Positions 20,776-33,500 of a stretch of 64,000 nt of DNA are shown piece after piece. Source of the stretch: Tubiluchus corallicola (Eukaryota > Priapulida > Priapulimorpha > Priapulimorphida > Tubiluchidae); NCBI GenBank assembly GCA_030141605.1, contig JAQGDQ010001055.1:1-64000 (forward strand), written 5' to 3'. Every line of letters begins with the position of its first letter. Position 1 is the first letter of the stretch. The position numbers and the translations under genes were made by a program. Below the pieces are notes generated by a model. It searched no databases and was not told the origin of the DNA. It was given only the letters and a program-made list of their open reading frames with translations.

Positions 20776-23248
20776 ATATAAATCAGGACTCCTAAGAGCT
20801 TTGTAAAGATGGTGATTTTAGTATAGGAATTAGAAATATTAACATTGTTTTTTTTTGTATTATAATTTTAAACACATACCAAAGGCATGTAAATGGGAAG
20901 AATAAATACAACAATACATTCGGCAGGCGGAAAGCGAAGCTGCATAGATATCAGTAGTTGCACGGCAAAAATAAACATCGATAACACATACCAATTATCC
21001 AATGTTTCAGACTAAGAGACTTGCTTCATCAGGGAAAACTTGTAATGGGATACCAGTAACTGTCTGGTAAATCAGAGACTCGGGTTACCATCACTTTCTA
21101 TTCAGTTGATGAGTGAAAGCTCCTCAATAAATATCGTATTCTCTCAGGAGACCTCTCCCGTATTTTTGCTCTATTTGTTTATTTTCTGGTTGCCTGTAAT
21201 CTGAACTCACTTCCTTACTTGTTACTAGTATTCAAGTTCAATGCTAGCTTTTGGAATTTTCTTTGATTTACTGCTTTGCTTGTCATTACAGATTTTTCCC
21301 TATCGAAGTTGGAAGTGTTACTTTAAAACAATGGAGTTTCTACAATAACTGCTGTTGATTTACTTTTGCTCATAAAAAGTTTAAAGTTAAAAAAGTTAAG
21401 AGCATGGCAATTATCAAATGCCTATACAGTGGTACGAAAACATCCATATTTTACCACAGGCAATAAATCACTGATTCACGTAAGAAAACAAAACAAATAA
21501 AAATGGGAATAATAAACTGACCATATATTTAATATACTGTCCAGCACAATATAATACAAAAACTACAAGTATATTGGAGTATTATCCTGTACGAGTCGAT
21601 AAATTTGTATAATGAGTAGTAATAACATTTGTTTTAAACATTGTTCAGGCACAAATAATAATATAAGTTATACAATGAATTTATTTCAAAATAATTATCG
21701 AATATGGTGTATAACATTTAATGATAATATTCACAAAACTATGCATCTTGCCAATACATTAAAGATGCATGTATTTCTAACTTAAGCTCCTGGTTATCAG
21801 ACACGAACTTTGCTAATTGTACCTTCTCCAGTTCATTTACAACCAGACATGAGATTTATATTGCTAAATTCTACAACTCTTATATAATAATCTATACACA
21901 ATAATACCATTGCAGCTTTATATTATGCAAAAAATCGGAATAATAATAAAAATTGTGCTTTTGCTAAGCAAGATCAATTTCATAAAGCAAGTGCTGCCAG
22001 CTGGTTGAGAATGTCTATATCATCTATTAAAATGTAAACAGATGGTGATAATCGGAAAATAATAACAATAATATATATTGTATACTTACTACTATATGTA
22101 ATTGATTTATTACTAGATAACAGATAATCAAAAATGATATGTTGTAAAGAAAACAAATAAGAGTGACAAAAATAACACCTGTCACAGATTTTGGAATAAA
22201 TTAATCAGGATAATAATACGACATTATTATTATTATATAGCAGCTTCTTGCACCATGTGATGAAAAATCAACAACTAGTGACACTAAACATCGCTTCTGC
22301 CCAAAGGCAACAGGAGAATGGTTACGCTGCATATATTACACAGTTCTATGCATTTAATAGGATATGCATTTAAATGATTTGTGTTTGTATTGTGTAAGAT
22401 AAATGAACCTCAACAATTCAATGAATAGTTGCCTATAGTTTCCAATTACGACAACCTTTTGTTAAATTTTCAAGAAACTTATAATAAGCAAAATAAGTAT
22501 TTGCTAAGGTGACTGATGAGTTAACGAGTAACCACAACGATAAGCTTGTATTGTCACAACAGCTCAAAGTTTTAATCCTTAAGCTTGTAGCATTAACTAA
22601 GCAAAGTGAACGATCACAACCATTTTCACAACCAACATTGAAAAACTCACAGTTACGGGATAATTGATAAACAATAACAAATCAACACAAGCGATCGACT
22701 GAAACTAGCACATGATAGAAACAAACTTCTATGAAAGAACGTTACATAAAAACAAATAACTGATATGTTATGAACAAGAAGCGTGTTCAACAAAAAACCG
22801 ATTCACAAAGTTATGAATCACTAACTTAACAACACAATGAGATCTCGAATGAAATTAGAGATTCAAGGCAAAATGAACACTTAACAATTGCACAAGACTA
22901 CAAGACTGCAAGTCTGATATTCTTGCTTAAACTGTCAAACATCTACTTCCATTTTTAACCGCACAATTCTGTTATTTAAACATTTAAACTTATTAATGTA
23001 CATGGTCAACATTGCTATTAATAGTTACTTAATATTTATAACTAGGCATGCATCATACTTTGCTAAGTTGTTAATTTGCGACGTAAAGGTTTTCCTCACA
23101 GTTGAGCAAAGAACAATTGCCTGCTATTGTCCGCTTCCTCTTCATTGTGGCTAACATGTGTTTAACAGTTTAAAAGTGTATTAGCACTAATAAAAATGAT
23201 GTAATCTACAGCTATGTAAATATTATTCAACTTACAAGACACTGAGAA
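20776..23248. other. Intergenic region between convergent caspase and ZO-1 genes
   Basis: AT-rich, with no recognised coding sequence. Part may be 3' UTR of either gene. It includes a Penelope-like end motif near 21004-21032 (see findings). Confidence 0.5.
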
Positions 23249-23254
23249 TTTATT
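23249..23254 (-). terminator. Possible ZO-1 poly(A) signal
   Basis: AATAAA on the minus strand, only 17 bases after the ZO-1 stop. Others occur further downstream, so a longer 3' UTR is also possible. Confidence 0.35.
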
Positions 23255-23271
23255 AACAGAACAACTGCACG

Positions 23272-24586
23272 TTAAAAATGATCAACAAGCACAGACACGC
23301 TGTTAGTTCCAACTCTGCCCTGAGACACGCCTTCTACGCCGGCTAGTTGTACATTCTGCCACTCGGTGGGCTGCCCAGTTGGAGTCTCGCTAGACTTGAG
23401 AGCAAAGCTCCAACTTTCCGGATTCACAGAGGCACAATGGGGTAATCGAAGTTCAACTGGTTGCTGAAACTTTAAACCATGTGGTCCACACATAACCTAG
23501 GCAAAGTAAAATGCAATTAGTTAAAGCCAAGAAATACAATTTAACAAAAATAAATGCAAAACATTTTTGCAACTCTGTTTTCAAAAGTTTTTAATATCTC
23601 ATAGATAGCTACAACTCTATACACTTTCTGACATACATTAACCTTGATGAATTCAATTCAAATTTACTGGTGGATAGAAAATGGCACTGTGCATGTGCAA
23701 AGCTTCTTGGAAGGAAACACTTTTTGTGCTTAAACAGTTTATTAGTAGACAGTATATAACAATTAAAACTTACTAATGGACTTAACAATGTTTCCCCCTT
23801 TTCTGTATCAAGTGGTGGAAGAATACTGCTATCCTGGCAGACTTTAAAATAAATTTCCTGTTTTACACCATCTGGTATGGCACCTAAATAACAACGAAAT
23901 TTAATTATGGCAGAAGTGTTTACAAGATCTTTAATCATTATATTGAAATTAGAAATGTGACAAAACATTCACAAAAAAACACTGTAGCAATGTGAAATAT
24001 AATTATTCACAAATAATGCAACTTCAACAACAAACAAACACAAAATTGTGAAAAACTGAAATGCAAAAATGCAACTCGCTCCGAAAATGAGATCTGCTAG
24101 AAAGTAACTTTAGATTCCTAAAATAACTTAGCAAGATCATGTGCATTTGAAACTGTCTGTAAAGAAGTGAAATGATACAGCTTTGTGGCTCAAATTTTGA
24201 ACTTCTACTAACTTTTCGTACAAACTATATAAAGATTTTATAAAATGTAGAACTATACTTGTCTATAATTTGTTATTAGAATTACTTAGAACAAAAGAAG
24301 TGCATAATAAAATATAGGCAAAGCTCAATGTGTATTGAAAGCAATGAGATTTGACATGTTGCATTCTGGATAATAAAATAAGTGTATACAGAGTGATTTT
24401 TACTAGTATCTATATAATTTTTCTTGCTGTTAAGAATTTACTAACTCTTCGTGGAAGCATACTAACCTTTGGGAATAACAATGCTAACACCAGTTTCTTC
24501 TGAAGCCAAAACTCCACCTGCCGAGTCGAACACACCTCGTGCAGTAGCTATGACAGTATGGTTTCCCTCAATAGGTGGAATTGAGC
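23272..24586 (-). CDS. TJP1: ZO-1 exons 9-11: ZU5 domain
   Basis: Exons 24586-24467, 23883-23774 and 23496-23272 encode residues 1403-1553. [13 protein letters not shown] and [18 protein letters not shown] form the first ZU5 strands, [25 protein letters not shown] the core, and VSVLVDHF the terminus. In vertebrates this domain binds Cdc42-effector and spectrin-type partners. Confidence 0.95.
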
Positions 24587-27500
24587 CTACATAAACAAAA
24601 TAAATCATAAATAATGGAGACTAGGAACACAGAGTCATTTGCTCACCTTTGACCCTAACCTACAGTACCGCCTCTTAAGGGAAAGTCCAAGCGTTATGGA
24701 AAGTTAGGCTTGTTTCAATGTTCGCAAAAAATGTTAGAAGGATTTAGTAATAAAAGTGTGATAAGCGCCTCGCGTAAATAGCAAAATCACTTTAAGTCAC
24801 GATCATTTTTTTGTTTGGCGCCTCAATTTTCAATGCCATTCTTCTTCCAATGACGTCATTCGTCCTGAAGTAGCACACTGTCAATCTTTTTCAAAAGTAT
24901 AATATGTTTTTACAAAAAAAATTAGATAGCTGACTTTACAACATTTTTGCATGAACAATATGTAAGCTGAAGAAGTTTGGATTAGTTTAAAAAGCACACG
25001 CTTATGGAAAGCTACGATACGCTTACAAAAAGTCACAAAGTCTCCAGGTTATGTTATAATTTTCAAGTGAATGGCGGTAACCACCACGCCTGAACATTTC
25101 TATTCACAGGTAGTACATTTTAAATTTATTTTTATAGGCAATTTTTTGCAAACTTCTTTGTTATATTTTTCTAAGTTTAAGAGATAACAGTAATACAAAC
25201 CAAACATACTGACTTGTTCTTTCTTTTAAGCTCAGGGACTTCCACAGTAAAAGATTCTCTAAGAAAATTTATACTAACTTGCCATGGATTGCATTTATAG
25301 TATAAACATTTGGCAAGGAACACACAGATGCATCTACACTCACACATATATTAAATAAGAATAAGCTTGAATTGCACAAACAACTTAAAAATTGAGGATT
25401 TTTCATAGGGATTTTATCTGACATCAGCCTCGGAAAAGACAAAACACGGGGATTTGTAAATCATTATTTCAAAGTCTAACTTACAAGAATAAGTTTATTT
25501 CATCAGTGGCATTATTTATAATCGTAAATCACTTGGGAAATTAAACCCTTTGTAAATATGACGATGCATGTCGCTTTCTAAACAGAAGCCTTTGTGAATA
25601 GCCTCTGGTTTTAGGTGTTTTATGATGCAGCAGAAATGTACTACTACTAAGTCAAAATGTTACTACAGTAGGTGCTGCTTAATAAACTTGCTTTGGGTTA
25701 GAAGAGTTTTGGCCGGATTAACCAACTGAAACTATTAACCGACGATTGTAGAATTACTAGTGTAGAAGTTGTAAAGTCATAAGGAATACTGGCAGATTAC
25801 TGCTGCACCATAATGGCAACAGTTTATTGATTAAGTGTTCTGTGAAAAGCAACAAGGGCTTCAAAAGCAAACCATTAGGTATGTGATTAAAAGTTTAGTT
25901 TCCATAAATTCTTGGGCAACAAGGCTCATTGCACTGGTCAGAGGAGTGGGTGACAGACCATTCAAAGCAAAAATGCTATGCTAGCATATTAGCGTGTGAT
26001 AAACATTCCAACTTACAAACAAAGCTGTACTTAACATGATTGTTTCTGCACACATTATAATGCACAAAAGTGAATAAAAAATGACATGAAATTAGTAAAA
26101 ACTCTTTGACCATTTTGAGTACTTGAAGCAAAAACAGTGAGTCAATTATGTGCAGTAATTCAAGTCAACTGTCGACAATGTTTGTATACATGTGAATAGG
26201 AGTGGCCCATGCCAGATGTTTTTGAGTCAATTAATGAACTGACTGTATTATCAGCAAATCAAATTCACGGTGCCTATACTGTATTTCAAATACGTTAACA
26301 TTATAAAACAGAAAAAGTACACCACTAATAAGAATTAATCCAGCATGAGGCCCAAATACTACTCAAAACTGTACGTGTTCCAAGCCCATTACCTGCATGT
26401 ATGGAAGTTGCTGGAGGAACAGTCACCGGTTTGGGGGGCTTTGGTGGTGGGACAGGCGGCACTGGTCGCCCCGGGTCTTTAACTCCATTTGTTTTGCTGT
26501 AAGGTTCAAAAGCACTTCTTCTGGGCTGGGATGCAGTTGTTGAGTTGACTGAAGGCGAATCTGAGGTAACAGGAGGCTGAAAATATTAGACCACAAAGTT
26601 AAACTAACAGGCCAAATTAATACTTTTTAATATTTTAAATACTGAATAGTAAAGTAAGTAAGTAAGTATCTTTATTTGTCACCTTTTTACAGAAAAAACC
26701 CAGTGCATAAAACAATATGATACAACGTAACAGAATTATTATGATGATTAGTATATTCAAGATATGGTTTTAAACTGACTGGCGAAAGGGTAGCGAAGAA
26801 CTAAATGTTAATAAGGTCAACCACTCTGAAGTAGCTGATTTTATAAAAAATACCACAGTTGCTACCATTTGAACTTTTCCACACTATGATATATTGACAA
26901 ACCCACCTTGTTAGGTTCTGTCTCACTGCCTGATGATACCTCCTTGGTGGCATTTGGTTTGGCTTCCTTACTTGGTGGTGTTTTAATCTCTTTGATGGGT
27001 CGGACATCTTTGTTTGGAGTAGGTTTCGCATAAACATCTCCAAGTCTTGGTTGTGTTGGTATTGCTTCGCTAGATGCCGTAGTGCTAGTGGAGGTGGTAC
27101 TTGTCGAATTAGTTGCGCTAGTTGTCGCTGTAGTCACTGGTGTCTCTTTTTTCAGCAACTGGTTGTAAGCCTCTAGAGGTCCCTGGTATGAACGAGTCAT
27201 GGCTTCTAATGGAAGGTTTTCCCTAATGACATCATTTTCCTGGTCCTTCTGTGGCCGAGTCGGTATTCGATACCTAGGCGGGATACCAGCTGCACGTTCT
27301 GCGCTACCAGGACGGCCATCAGCAGCTCCATCTTTAGAGCTAGTAAGTATACCATATCGATTTCTGTAATAAGAAGGGCTATGATACTTAGGGGGTTCAG
27401 GATACCGAGGCGTGTCCTGACTTGGCTCATCGCTGGTTGGCAGACCTTTTCCATCAGGGTCCTTTTGTGGAGTTCCTCTCAACACCTGATATTTCGGTCT

Positions 27501-30500
27501 ACTGGGACTTTCAGAATTAGATAATTTCCTAGCTGGAGATGTTTGCGTAGCATGTTCAGCACCAACTGCCGTGCGTTTATCACGGTCAGAATATCGGAAG
27601 CGGGATGACATCTCGGTAAGTTTCGCTTTGTCTACACTAACGGGTTTCACAGGAATTGCAGTACTGCGTGTGTATCGATATGGATCGTGGGATCCACCAT
27701 CTTTTCCATCAGGTGACAGTTTTTCCGCATCGGTACGTGAAGCGCTGCTGTACATGTGCTGTGATTTCAAGTCGTCGTGTGCATTGACAGGATGCTGGTG
27801 TAGATATTTGCTGAGATTCTCTCTGAAATCTGCTCCTTGTTCTCGCTCTGGCTGATCAAGCTTCTGTGGTGACACCTGTAGTTGATCCCCAGAATCAGTT
27901 GGATACCTAGAAACAAAGCATTTTGATTTTTTAGATAAGACAGATAAGCTATTTTAAATAAACTAAAGATTGTTCTTCGTTTATTAAGAGACACAGTCAG
28001 GTGAACAAAAACCCATTACTATGTCCCGACTTATATACTTCATTTGAAAAATCAGCTTATAATAGTAGTGAAAGAAATCACTAACACTTAGAGGAGCAAC
28101 CTATACTTGTTTTACTATTATTCTCCAAAAACTTTCAGCAAGTGACGCCATCATAAAGGAACAGAAATAGCCAACTACGATTCAAGAAAACATCAAAAAA
28201 TAAAAAAATGGTGGTGTAAGTCAAGCAAAAATAAATTATTTTACAGTGAATAAATCCAGGAATTGACCGAACAATTATATATATATATATATATATATAT
28301 AATACCTTTGACTTGCATCCGCTGTTACTCCATACATCCAGTTCTGTGGGATCCGACGATCTGGCTTATTGCCCCTGTCAATTATCGGGATAAGCGGCTG
28401 CCCATTTCCACCTATCCGTTGCAGATATCCACTGTGTACCACAGCATCTTGACTAGGTCTGCTGTGTTTATGTCTACCGTGTGACAGTGTTGCGTAGGCC
28501 TCAACGGACGTATGAACCGGACGCTGATCCCCATAATATGAAGAGTAATACCTCTCTTCTCCAGGTACCGGCATAACAGGTACAGCTCCGTGTTGCCTTC
28601 GCTCATTCTCATAGAACCTGCTCTTACTTTGATCCATAGCATCTTCTGGTGGAATGTTGTATCCAGGTGCTTCGTTTACATTCGTGTCTGAAGAAGCTCT
28701 GGATATTTTCGGCTGCGAAGTCCGAAAAGAGTCCCATATCGACGGCCGCATTCCGGAGCCTTCCGTATCTGAGCCAATGTCCATGTCGCTTTCTGCGCCA
28801 CCGGAAGTGTAGCTCATGCGCGATGTCATCGGAAACAGGAAATAATCATCCAAATTATCCTCCAGTTTTACGTCGGACATCCATATGGGCTGCTCTTGCT
28901 GACGGTCAATCGTGTCCAGCAACTTCTGATACCAGAGGTCGTTGTTGGTCAACTGCACAGTGGCAGTGAAAAGGTGTGAATACATCTTTTCCAGTTTTAA
29001 TCCGGTTTCAAACAGCTTTCGCGAACTCTTAGCGGCCGACTTGTTGTGTTTCATTCGCAACGCCTTCACTTGATTTTTGCTGTCGGCACGAGTGAAAATG
29101 ACTATAGGATAATACTGAGCATAGTTAAGACGATCCACAGCATTCGGTGTAATATCAACCACAGCATGTTTTGCTGTCTCTATAATTTCGCGTATTGCTC
29201 CTAATCGAACAATGCCGGCTTTCAAACTGACCTTGCCATCGTGGCCTTCGCTCACTTCCACTTGAGGCGACTCAAACTTGTCTGGCATTTCACTGAGAAG
29301 CCGATCGCGAACTACATCAGCCACTGGTCCAAAGATGACCACCGGCCGTACAAATCCAGGATACTTCCACTTAATCTTTTCGTATGCCGGAAACTTGGAG
29401 CCAGAGTTTGAAAATACGATTTCATCCCAATGATCGCGATTCAAAGATTTAGACCTAAAAATAAGGAAACATTTAACATACATCACCACATTTTTCAACA
29501 AAATTTCCTGCATTATATACAAATCCCTTTAACTCATTTTAATTGAAAATCCGTCTTACTGCTACAGAAGTCCTGACGATAAAAAGAAATCTGAAATTAT
29601 GCAAAACTTTCATGATCACGACAAGAAAAAATTGGATCATGACGAAAATCAACCTGCTAAAATGTTACAGCTAGTGTGGACCCAATGCCTTAGAATTTGA
29701 TGAACAGATTTCAATTTTTAAGAAATCAACATAGTGTAATTACACATTGCTCAAACTTAACCGAAATGCTAGTCCATTGAAATAGCTAAAATAATAGTCA
29801 AAATTAGTATGTACATTTGTCTTTGGCTGACAGCCAACATGTTGCCTCATTTGCTGCAAGTCGTTTTGAAAATCTGTAACATGATACTAAGCTTGACAGG
29901 ACAAGCCAAAGGGTACCTGAAGTAGGTTTCAGAAAAATCGCCTAAAAAATTATATTACTTTATAGCAATTTTATGAGTATATCGTACTCGGGTTCAGAGA
30001 TTTTCTGTTTGTTTTCATTTTAAATCTCCGGTGAAACTTCTGAAGTCACTATGGAAATGTAAATCAGGGGAGAAAAGAAAATGTTAAAATATTTCCCAAA
30101 AAAACTTTCCATGCAAGGTTATTGTATTTATCATTTTGCTTACCTGCTTGAAAGACTTATGTAATTAAAAAAGAAATTATTAATTATTTAAAATGCTTTC
30201 ACCAATTGATAAAATGTCGCTGACTCACCCTCCAGTGTTCATCACTCACTAACCAAAAACGTATTCTTAATCTTATTGACGAAATACAGTAATTTAGAAT
30301 TTTACTTAGTTAGTGACTTGTGCACTACGAATGCTCTGATTATCTTTTCAAACTTTACACAGTGTTATCTAAACTTGTTTTGAATAACCTGTCGTCAAAA
30401 TGGCTGCGTTTAACGGTCATCGCGGGAGTTTAAATTTACATGTTTTGTCCAGCATTACTGCTGGTGCAAGTCTGGCATGAAAAAAGGTAGTATGCAAGTA

Positions 30501-33500
30501 GTATAAAATTTCAAGACGAATTTTCTAAGCTATATGTAAGTAGAAGGTTTGCTTGTGCTTTACCACTAGTTATATCTATCTACTAACATTTGCAGCTTGC
30601 TTTACAGTTTGACGACTTGCTACTACATTTTGATAAACTGAAGTTTTGTAAAAGATTAAAACACTTCATTCGCTACTTGACTAAAGTTAATGAAGATTAG
30701 TGTACTTATTAGTAAGTGACAAAGAGATAATCACAGATTAAGGTAAAGAAACACATAGTGTAATAGAAGACTGTACTGTGAAAATGTACTTAGACATACC
30801 GTCGTGCACTTTTTCTTCGGAAGAAAGTTCCTCTTCCAGAGTTTTTTGAACCACTCCTCCCTTCTCTATTACCAGCTGCCAGGGCTAGCTGCTCTGCACG
30901 ACTTTTGTTGGGAATTATTCCTGACTGAGTTTCTTGATTATTTCTTCCTATTCTGGCTGCTTCCCAGGCTCCAACAACTCCGTTATGAAGAGTATCTTTG
31001 ATATGGAAGATGTCTCCAACACGGAAACTAAGCTCTCCTACAAAGACGGTCAGAAATTATTCTACAACTAAAATAAGCCTACATACGAGTAAGTGATAAA
31101 CCAGTAACATTTAGCCAAATGGTAAACATGGTATCAGTGCAAGTATTAAAAGTTTCTGGTATCTCATTAATATTAAACCTACATATACACACTTCTTAAG
31201 TTCATTTAGCCATTTCCTTTCAGACTTTCACATTAATACATAATGCAGACATACATCAGTGAATAATGACAAAGGCGAACTACCATAGGACAATATTTCA
31301 AAACTTCATAGCACATGCAGATGTATATCTATTGCATTATACAGATTGATTCATAAAGCATTTAAGTTACACACAATATTATGGCGCGTTCAGACTAGCA
31401 AGTTTTCTGTCACGAGGTTTCTCTCTGATAGCAAACTCACAAGTGTGAGCTGCTTCACGAGTTACTGTCAGCAAATTATTACAAATTCTCCAACAGTTGC
31501 CATGAACGTTTCGGAGAGTAACTCTCAACATTTCTTGCAACGTATAGAGAAAGGAACGTCAGTTCATGTTTATTGCCAGAGAGCAACTCGCAGCAAGTTT
31601 TGCTCTCTAATCTGAACACAATTACGAGTTACTGGCAATTTACTTGGCTAGTTTACTTGACAAGAAAATGCGCTAGTCAGAACTCGTCGTAAGACACTAG
31701 GGACACATTTAAGTATCATATTCACCAATAGAAGCTAATTCTAAAAGTAAAAATGCCATAATTTATTAAAAAAATTTTACGACTTTCTGTCCTGAAGAGA
31801 GTATTTGAGTAGCATAAGTACGACAATCAAAGAACATAAAAATTTCCTTATTTATTGAAGTACGCTACCTTTGTCTCCCTCGTAGTTAAAATGTGTACGT
31901 ATGTAGAAGCTGTCACGTAGCTGAGTAGCCACAATTCTCTCGTACTCATCACGTCGGTACTGGACAATAAGATCGATTTGGTCCTGCACTTGTAAGCTCA
32001 AGAGAAACATGACCGCATCTTCGCGAGTCACATTTTCCATAGAGCGGTCATTTACCTACATGAAACACAAGCCCTTAGACAATGACGTAGCATGGGGTGT
32101 GCAGATGGCATGTCTTTCGGGAGAGGAATGCCAATTTTAACCAAAGTACGGGACAAACAAATCGGTCAAAACTAATGCACTTAGAACAACCAATGTGCAA
32201 TTATCTCCTCAGTAATAAGAAAAATGAAATATTACCTGGTTTTATTTTAAAGCTTTAGCCCTAATTAGATCTATATGATTATTTCAACAATATCTAACAA
32301 AAGAAAAAACCATTCATACTCTGCAGAACAACCATTAAACAAAAGGCTAAGAAACTGGAAACAAAATGTCATTTTAAAGCCTTCCCAAACAGAGATTTAA
32401 TGAGGACGAGATTTGATTTTAAAAATCACATAATATTATTTGGCTTCCTATAATCCTGAAAAATCCACAATTTTAAAACTTTAAGCATGTTTTTGGTGTA
32501 CTACATTAAAGATCAAGTCATTTTTGTACTTAATTCTGCAAAATTTACTTTTATCAAGACGATTGTAATAAACTGAAATTTTCTCAACTTTTAGTCCTCT
32601 TTGAGTTATTATATCATTCACAGTGAACTGAAAGTTAATTTCAAGCACACATTAAGACTTAGGTGAACCACAGACTCTTCAAAGCAGATGCACTTATTTT
32701 AATAAGCAAATACACATATAAAAATTAAAAATTCAATTACCTTTAAAATTTTGTCACCAGGTCTAAGGCCTGCAAGAGCTGCAGGAGACCGAGGCTGTAC
32801 AGCTGCTACAAATATCCCGACCTCATTCCCGCCAGTCAGTCTAATTCCCACATTGCCTTCCTTCCTAAAAGACACAAACCTGGGATCCGGAGGCATCCTG
32901 TGTGCGACATTGCTATAATACCCTTCCATGACTACAGGCGCAGGAGCATTGGGTGTAATAACACGAGCATGGGGTAACGGAACCATATGTCCATTTGGGG
33001 TGTGACCAGAAGACGGTAGATGCACGCGAGGCTCAGTGCTCTCTTCCTCTGATGACCGAACTTGTTGAGGGCTGACACCTCCTCCATCTAATGCAGGTGC
33101 TGAAGACTCATACACTGGGTTGCGATTACGACTAGGTAGCCTTTGAAGGGTATCGATGTTACTCGACTTAGGAGGAGTACTTTGCGGTAGCGGCAATCGT
33201 CCGTAACCATAATCGCTGGGAGGTAACGGCGCCCCAACCGAACCAGCACCCAGCGAAGCACGACTGCGTGAACGTCCCCTGTGTACACTACGAGATATCA
33301 ACAGATTTAACTTATCTTTAGTTTTATCAACTGCTTTCTGAGCATCGGTCAGCGATAATGTGTCAACGGACGTGCCGTTAATTTTCACGATATAATCACC
33401 TTCTTTCACAGAACCTTCATTAGCTGCCACACTATCACCTATAATTTCTTTAACATACACCTTGCAACCTAACACAATTCCAAACTCGTCCTTTTTCTTA

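Noticed and set aside
27571-28969. Forward frames at 27571-27855 and 28649-28969
   Set aside because: Antisense shadows of ZO-1 exons 6 and 7, which are firmly identified.
32699-32740. Continuation of the PDZ frame past residue 483 (tail [13 protein letters not shown])
   Set aside because: This is intron read-through; the GTAATT donor at 32740 and in-phase exon 4 complete PDZ3.
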